A DNA stretch of 64,000 nucleotides from contig NOKP01000005.1 in assembly GCA_002682825.1 (NCBI GenBank), positions 1,674,001-1,738,000 on the forward strand, given 5' to 3'. The stretch comes from Neonectria sp. B-13. Lineage: Eukaryota > Ascomycota > Sordariomycetes > Hypocreales > Nectriaceae. The translations under genes were made by a program, and so were the position numbers. The notes below the pieces were generated by a model. The model worked only from the letters and a program-made list of their open reading frames with translations, did no database searches and was not told where the DNA came from. Positions 57,213 through 64,000 of the stretch are shown here, one piece after another (position 1 is the first letter of the stretch; every line of letters begins with the position of its first letter).

Positions 57213-58744
57213 ATGAACGACCCGTCATATGCTGATTTTGTCCGGTTTCGCGCCCGGACGAATCCTTGCATTTCTCGCCTATCGCAGCATTTACATCATG
57301 GATCTCGAGGTGGAAGCAGGATCGTCTTCCTTGATTATCCCCAAGGTGCACCGTGCCAGGCAGAACCCAAGTCCTCCCTAGTAACTGAAGATGGGTTTCT
57401 CAAGGCCATCAGGGCAACGCCTCCAGCTACGACACGGTTCATGTTCATTGAGAATATCAGCTCCAACCTCATCACCTTGGCTGGCACATCTCTGGATATT
57501 GATCCTTTATTCTTTGCCGACTACGTACATACCAACTTTGAAGATGTCGAGAAAGCACCACCACCGCCCTCCCTCGCGATTCTGCCCTCCTTAATCGCTA
57601 AGACAGGTCATGTCCATCTTCATTATCAGCAGGTGGTGGATTTAGGTGACGCTGACGCGTTTTCCAACGTCTCGTATGCTTTAAAAACCGACTCGAATAC
57701 TCCCAGAAATGTACGACGTCTAGCTCCGCTATCGGGCAGACAACTGGCACTCGCGCGGTCGTGCTGTTCTTTTCTTATCAAAGACTATCAACAATTCCAG
57801 CATTTGTGAGTATCTGTGTTTAAAATGAGCCTGTTCATCATCTCAACCTCAAAGGCCTTTTCCTAGTTGATAATCCGATCAACTCCGTCGTTGCATCAGT
57901 CGAGACGCAGCAAAAAGCGGCATACCCAGCGGGGATCTTGCATGGCGGATTTGAAGACTTCGGATCCCCGCAGTCCTTCTCTTTTTTTGCTCAAGGCAAG
58001 GCAACTGGCTCATGGGACAAAGCTTCAATGCTCGACAGCATGGTGCACTATCTTAAGGCACAACCGCCCCCTGGGTTCCACGCTGCCTCACCCAGCACCT
58101 TGAGCGTAGGATATTACCCAATCCGTATCGTCCTTGCAGAATGGAACTTCTATGTCCAGTTGACCAGTCGGTATTCTAAATACTATGAATACTCCCTCCA
58201 AAATATCACAACTCGACTGCATGACGATGATGTAGTCGATCTTCAACGCTGGCGACGGCGCAGCAAGCAGAGTCAACATAAACTAACTAGCCTCGCCGAG
58301 GTCGTCACCTATCACATCAAGGACGAAGACGATAAAGATCCATGGAACCTGATTGTCAAAGACATCAACTACCTCAGAGAGCAGTTGCGATATTACAACC
58401 AGGCTCTTGAACAGATGATCGCAGTGGGAACATCAATGATCCAATTGATTGACTCGCGGCGATCCATCCTTGAAGCTACGAGTGTCAGGCGCTTGACCTA
58501 TATCGCTATGGTGTTTGTGCCGCTAGGTTGGGTTGCAAGTCTTTTCAGCATGTCTGATGCATATTCTCCAGGCCACGAACGGTTCCGGGTCTACGTTGCC
58601 ACTGCGCTACCTCTATTGTGTCTTGTTTTGCTTCTGTTAGCTCTTCCGTATGATCGACTAAGACGAATGCTAAACCATATCTGGGTGGAGTTGGTAAGTA
58701 TTCCACAAACCGCAAGGTTGAATGTTAGTACAGGCTTAGTATAA
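57213..58744 (+). CDS. CorA-like divalent-cation transporter family protein, exon phases do not match
   Basis: Exon 1 57213-57805 and exon 2 57855-58744. Exon 1 has the N-terminal cytosolic part with SLDIDPLFFADYVH and LALARSCCSFL, typical of fungal CorA-like proteins. Exon 2 begins in the frame reading GLFLVDNP, has a long charged helical region, and two C-terminal membrane helices around LTYIAMVFVPLGWVASLFSM and YVATALPLLCLVLLLLAL. The CorA GMN signature between them is replaced by SLFSMSDAYSPG, as in many fungal relatives, so Mg2+ transport is uncertain. The donor GTGAGT leaves two bases, while the acceptors at CAAAG (57854) and CCTAG need one. The direct join hits a stop at once, so a one-base indel or a non-standard junction is implied. 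A further donor-like GTAAGT at about 58695 could lead to another terminal exon. Confidence 0.65.
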
Positions 58745-60515
58745 TTATGATAGATGTAGCTATTAGCATCAATACAGCTGTTATCACTGCCATAAGCTTA
58801 ATAGATATAATGTATCAATAGGAGATGTACCCAGTGCAGCCCACGCCCACGACTTAAGTTATCATTACTGAAGATTAAAGAGCGAGAGAGAGCAAATTAG
58901 ACCAACACCCATAATAAGATCAAGATAAAATTACTTCAGAGCAATAGATACCATACATCTGCGTATGCTTAGGTAATTTGAATAAGAAAAGAATAACAAG
59001 AGCTGCTGTAACATCTTCGGAAAGCAGGAAATTTTAACAGAAGACGTATTAAAGTATGGAAAATGTCTTGGGCTCGGGCCTGGAAGTTGTTAGACGGGGG
59101 AACCCGGGCGCTAGGATGACTCAGGACAAGGGAGCCGGGTTGAGCCGAAAAGAGAGAAAATTCCTCAGACAAAGAGATCGCGGATGATCGCGATCAACTA
59201 GTAACATAACAAGAACTCCGGTTTTAGCAGATTAATCATCTTTACCTTGGCTGGGCTCATGTGGGGCCGGTATCGAAGTGTCACGTTGCCTTGCGACAGT
59301 CAAAGGGATAACTCAACGTCCTGGTCTACTAGATCGCCGTCAACAATACTCAACTAGAAACAACGGAATCATTTACAGTTATATAATTAGTGGACCATGC
59401 CACAGGCTGCTTCCTGTCCCTGATTTACTAATTTAGTTCTCAAAGAAATGTGGTTTACAAATACTTGTATCCGCCCCATTCTCATAACTGCCGCAAGGAT
59501 TCTTGATTATACAGGCAATATCTTCCATGAGATAACACAGTAGAAATGTGATACGTCTCGTTGTACGACGGGTGAGTTTCGGCATCTCGACCACAGACCA
59601 GATGGAGTGTAGAACTGGGTGTCATCGATGACATGGGCAGTCGGCCAGAATCCACCGATTGGATGCATCAGCTCGGGTGAAAGGGCACCACTGACCTGTT
59701 TTGTCTCGTCCGGGAGCAAGGGGTAGTCTATAATGCGGGCGCTAACAATGCTTATCTTTGGCTTCTTCGGCCTATATTTAGGCATATTGGATCGGCGACA
59801 CCAATCTTCAGACTGGTCTAGACCCCCATGGAAGGGCAACTTGGGTCTTGACTTGGACAAGCTAACTCTCGTTTCATAATTCTATTCAAATTCCCATGTG
59901 TCTCAGGGGTTCGATCGTAGCTTTCGTCATCATTCTCTGAAACATCCTACGCAGCGTCTTTTGGTTCTGTTTATTTAATATGGTAGTTTATCGCTCTGTG
60001 TATATAAAGTTGCCTCAGCCACCAATGACTGACTCGGACGTGGCACGGAGACACGGACGTTGCGCGCAAGGGAGGATCCGACGCGTCATCCCCTCGTATC
60101 TAAGACTGGTGTCAAAGCGAAACGCTTACCGGAAGTGCAGTAAGCGTAGCACGGCTGTGCTGGGGAGCTAGCTACCTGCATTTCCAGATGCATTGGGGCG
60201 GTGCAAGATGTGCAACAACGCAGCGACTCTGAGACCAAAGGGGGCGCAAGAGAGGTCTGCATCAAGTTACGCGTCATGCACAGTCTGTGCGACGAAATTC
60301 GAGCAACGGATCCGCTTCTTGCAGAGCTATTGAGTAATGATCAACCAAGTATTAGATTAGATGCCGTGACGAGTTACATAGCTACGAACATATCCCATCT
60401 CTTCACCCCACGAGGTTTGCCAACGTATTAATGCTTCAAAATCCTCATCGGACTGTCACTTGCTGCTTTCATATCAAGCAAATCAAACAAGAGATTTTTT
60501 CTTACCCAGTGAGAA
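58745..60515. other. Intergenic, A/T-rich, no gene seen
   Basis: 1.77 kb. The 58740-58960 stretch is rich in A/T with repeated TAGCTATTAG/ATAGAT-like words. A 117-codon minus-strand frame (59507-59860) has no recognisable domain. The last about 100 bp form the MFS promoter. Confidence 0.45.
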
Positions 60516-62268
60516 ATGATGGTGTCTCCTTCAGTCCAGGAAAACGACAATCCGCAATCGTACCCATTGACTGAAATTTTCCACTCATCGTACCCTTCCA
60601 GTACCTCCTCATTAGACACACCTAGCGACAATGCAACCAATCCAGGTGGCTACAGCGCTGCCCAGGGGCTCTCTGAAGATACCCCGTTGGACCAGTCTGT
60701 TCTTAACGATGTCGAAGCTGAAGCTGGAGCTTCTCAGCAGTCGGCCACAAAAGACGAGGCACCTTTCCATGTCTTCTCCAAGAGGCAGAAATGGAATATT
60801 GTTTACCTCGTGTCTTTGGCCGGTTCTTTCTCTCCCTTATCCTCGAATATCTACTTTCCCGCCATCAACACCATATCAACTGAATTGAGCGTCAGCACGT
60901 CGCTTGTTGCCCTGACAATTACTGTGTATATGATCATTCAGGGCATCGCTCCGTCGTTATTTGGCGCGGTATCAGACACAAGTGGCCGTCGCCTCACGTT
61001 TGTGGTTCTTCTGGTCATATACACTGCAGCGAACCTGGGTCTAAGCTTCACAGCAAATTATCCAATGCTGCTTGCTCTGCGAGGCCTTCAGGCGGCAGGT
61101 TCTGCTGCAACTATTAGCATCAGCACAGGTGTTATTGCCGACATGGCCTCACCGAGCGAACGGGGGAGCTTCATCGGAACCAACGCGGGTATTAGGTACG
61201 TCTGAGAAGTGACCACATCAGAGACACAGTTACTCACCAACTTGCAGGATGATAGGTCAGGCGATTGGGCCCGTCATTGGTGGTGTTCTCAACAGCGTCT
61301 GGGGTTTCAGAAGCATCTTCTGGATGCTGTTTTCGTTCAGTCTCTTCGTTCTGATCTTATTGTTGATATTCCTACCTGAGACGCAACGGAAGATAGCTGG
61401 AAATGGAAGCACCCCCCTCACTGGCTTCCATAAGCCTTGGATATATCTCATCTGGCCTCCCAAGAAATGGGCCAACTATACGAAGTCAGAGAAACCACAG
61501 ACGACACCCTTTTCGCTCAGCAAGATACTTGTCCCTTTGAAATATGTCTTCGAAAAGGACATTTTCGTCCTTTTGTCCTGGGGAGCTCTCGTGTATGCGC
61601 TATGGAGCATGGTCACTTCCTCTACCACAACAGTACTATTGCGGACATTTCCCAGCCTTAATCAGTGGCAAGTCGGACTCTGTTTTCTCCCCAATGGAGT
61701 TGGATGCGTTCTAGGCTCGATCTGTACTGGAAGACTTTTAGACCGAGCCTTTAAACAAGTCGAGGCTCAGTACAAGGAGCAGCGTGGACTGAAAGCTGTG
61801 GACGTCAAAAGCGCCAAGGACTTTCCGTTTGAGCGTGCGCGCCTTCCGCTGATGCCGTATTTCAGCGTGGCATTTGTCGTCTCAATGGCACTATACGGAC
61901 CTAGCTACGAGCTCAATGACCTACGTAGGTACTTCGCCGCTAACCTCATTGCTTCTCTGGGCCTGCAGTTCATGATCGCATTCACAGCCACAGCCATTTT
62001 CAGCATTAACTCCACCATGCTGGTTGACGCATTCCCCGAGTCCTCAGCAGGTGCCACTGCTACGAACAATTTGTGCCGCTGCCTCCTTGGGGCTGTCGGA
62101 GTGAGTGTGATCCAGCCTTTGATCCATGCGGTGAAGATAAGAAATGCGTTTCTGATCCTGACGGGGGTTGTCATACTGTTTTCGCCACTTATCTGGGTTC
62201 AGTGGAAGTTTTGCCCGAAATGGAGACTAGAGAGAGAGCGAAAGGCGGCTGAAAAGTTAGCACAATGA
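60516..62268 (+). CDS. MFS drug:H+ antiporter, DHA1 family
   Basis: Two exons, 60516-61195 and 61248-62268 (52-nt intron, donor GTACGT, acceptor TTGCAG); 566 residues. After a polar N-terminal tail of about 85 residues rich in Ser/Pro/Asp come 12 predicted membrane helices. Motif A appears as GAVSDTSGRR between helices 2 and 3, and the antiporter motif C region as GQAIGPVIGGVLNS, which the intron precedes directly. A central cytosolic loop carries KPWIYLIWPPKKW and a long charged segment. This is the layout of DHA1 multidrug exporters of the Qdr/Aqr type in the plasma membrane. Two in-frame ATGs start the protein; the first is used. It lies 10 kb from the ABCC exporter with unrelated genes between, so a link to the NRPS is only possible. 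Confidence 0.85.
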
Positions 62269-63979
62269 GGACGTGTCATAGTTAGGATAGGTGACTTGAC
62301 TGAGTTTCCGCGGTGATGTTCTAGTTTTGGTAATCGGCGTTTGATACAATTAATATTTCAGTGATTGTAAAAAATAGTGAACATTTATTGACTCCGAGAC
62401 TACAACCAAGATGTCATGAATTTCCCTTATTCTACACAGATTTGGCCCTAATGCTGCCTTTTCAAATCGCCATGAGGGAAGTCTTCTTCTTGTCGTCGTA
62501 TCCTTCGATGCTCTTATTGCGCAAGAACTGAAATTTACCAGTCCTAAACGCCGATAGCACGCATATATCAGTGAACAGACCCATACTTTCATCGAGATGC
62601 CTAGCCTTTTCTTGATCTGTTGGCCAGAAATGAGATGATGCACTGCACTATGCGTTAGCATCGTAACCCATTTCATCTGGAATTTGGACTCCAATAAAGG
62701 TCATAGAGCATAGCTAGATATCTGAGTATTTTCAAGGTCATATACCAGAAGTCAATATTCTAAGCACAACTATCGGACAAACATGCCTTGGTATGTAATG
62801 ATAAGGAGGATCTGCATAGACTCACCATGATTCGATTTTTCTACCTAGTGCCTTGTTGAGCATGACCATGAAGAAGCTGCTCACGCGGCACCTAATTTGC
62901 CGAGGGTAGATTAGCTTCCTGAGATAACCTGAGGTGTCAATCAAATGGCCAAATGTTCTAGTTGTCGCTTGTCCCTCTAGCAAAAGTGTTGCGGCTAGAT
63001 GCTGGTCCTGTGGCAATATCTGACTAGGGAGAGGCGGCGATCGGGCCCGGAATCTTCGGGCAAGCTTCCAAGCCATGCATAATGGGGTCAATGGCCCGAC
63101 CTTGGAATGGTTTTAGTTCTAGACCTCCGAAGATCTTTGTTGACGTCCTAGAGTACCCCACTGTTGTATTGTTGGAACATGGTCTGCTTCAAGCAAGGGG
63201 AAGATAATTGCATTTCTTGGATACTGAAGATACTGAAGAGGTAAAAGAGTCTGATGGTGCGAGATCGTATTTCCATCAATAAAACTGAAAAATCTCTACG
63301 TCCAAACGCAAAGAAGCTGCGAAGAACGACTGTGTGGTATAAGTTGAATACCAGACGCCGCCGTGTCTATTTGGAATCTTTGCTGATTTGGCAAAGGTGA
63401 CTCGGAAGTGTAGTTCAGATGACACACATATTCAAGGGCTGCTGAGGTGTTTAATAATCACTCGTAGCATCGGATGTCAGCCCGGAGCGCTTGTCATCAT
63501 GAATAGCCGAGAAATCAGGCCAGAAAATCATACCCGCGGAGAACGTTAGTGGCGTTTGGCGGGGGACAGGGATATCCGCGGAGATGCATATAATGGAACG
63601 TCTTGTGTGCCAGCGCATTTTCGCCGACAACGCCGACGCTGGATGAAACCCACACTGCACGCAGTGCGCATGAAATTGAGTAATGGGAGCGATGCAATTG
63701 GCCTTTGAGGTTGAATACGAATGTGCGGCCATGCCGACAGACCAGCTTCAAGCCTCTATTTCCTCGGAGGTGTCGCATCATGACGACCTAATTCTACTTC
63801 GGGTAATATTTCTGGGAAACGATTGCTCGAAAAGGTGAGGGTCCATGTGACTGTTCAGTGCCGAGACCTCCATTATATAAGAGTGCATTGCCAATGCCAT
63901 TTACTGGACTACTTCACAAACAGCAACAATCACCTTGTCACCAAACATCCTTGACAAAAATCACGCAACCTTCAACAAG
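62269..63979. other. Intergenic between MFS gene and the right-edge gene
   Basis: 1.7 kb. Minus-strand frames at 62822-63091 and 62350-62694 could be exon relics (the first ends at a donor-like GTGAGT) but show no family motif. The right end is the promoter of the next gene, with TATATAA at 63874-63880 and a CA-rich leader. Confidence 0.45.
63874..63880 (+). promoter_or_regulatory. TATA box of the right-edge gene
   Basis: TATATAA 100 bp before ATG 63980, followed by a CA/A-rich untranslated leader with CAACA and CAAAC words common at fungal transcription starts. Confidence 0.5.
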
Positions 63980-64000
63980 ATGACAGTCATTATTCCCCGG
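63980..64000 (+). CDS. Start of a gene leaving the window (3' partial)
   Basis: ATG at 63980 opens MTVIIPR up to the last base. The context (CAACAAGATGAC), a TATA box 100 bp upstream and a typical leader support a real start. Seven residues do not allow a family call. Confidence 0.45.

Noticed and set aside
59507..59860. 117-codon minus-strand frame
   Set aside because: No domain, signal peptide or splice context; composition fits chance.
62350..63091. Possible two-exon minus-strand gene
   Set aside because: One donor-like GTGAGT ends the first frame, but the second frame has no matching acceptor and neither has a recognisable family.
63515..63781. 88-codon minus-strand frame
   Set aside because: It overlaps the promoter of the right-edge gene and shows no family features.

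Overview
This window comes from a filamentous ascomycete (Pezizomycotina). The evidence is short spliceosomal introns (45-92 nt, GTRNGT donors, CTAAC-like branch sites), a fungal-specific transcription-factor domain, a fungal NACHT/WD40 receptor gene, an ABCC pump, a DHA1 MFS transporter, and one giant single-chain NRPS. I cannot name the species. Exon borders below were read by hand from splice signals and reading phase.

Layout. 1-1032 (+): C-terminal part of a Zn2Cys6-type transcription factor cut by the window edge. 1875-6675 (+): seven-exon sacsin/NO VEIN-type HATPase protein with a C-terminal DUF3883 domain. 6846-8079 (-): secreted PL9-like pectate lyase. 9895-42670 (-): a four-exon, about 10,850-codon NRPS. 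43372-45120 (+): stand-alone acyltransferase like the N-terminal domain of the FAS beta subunit, divergent from the NRPS. 45680-50305 (+): ABCC exporter. 51759-56217 (-): RelA/SpoT-NACHT-WD40 gene with two frame breaks. 57213-58744 (+): CorA-like membrane protein whose two exons do not join in frame. 60516-62268 (+): MFS drug:H+ antiporter. 63980 (+): start codon of a gene leaving the window.

The core of the window is a biosynthetic cluster of NRPS, acyltransferase and ABCC exporter. The NRPS reads T0-(C-A-T)-(C-A-T-E)-(C-A-T)-(C-A-T-E)-(C-A-T)-(C-A-T-E)-(C-A-T)-(C-A-T-E): eight adenylation domains with an epimerase in every second module. The predicted product is an octapeptide of strictly alternating L and D residues, possibly N-acylated through the A-less T0/C1 start and the acyltransferase next door. 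The synthetase ends in an epimerase, with no thioesterase, terminal condensation or reductase domain. Its three introns sit at one equivalent place in the post-epimerase C domains, so each later exon is a duplicated two-module cassette. One in-frame TAG (34817-34819) interrupts the first epimerase where the sister epimerases have Trp. It could be a RIP-type mutation, a recoding (A-to-I edited) site, or a sequencing error.

The second notable system is the gene at 51759-56217. A RelA/SpoT nucleotide-synthetase-like domain is joined through a well-supported 55-nt intron to a NACHT NTPase and a WD40 sensor, so it looks like an NLR-type fungal receptor with an alarmone-synthetase-like effector. 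Both of its frame breaks are single-base changes in G runs. Together with the CorA mismatch, this makes 53.6-57.9 kb either a decaying or a poorly sequenced stretch.
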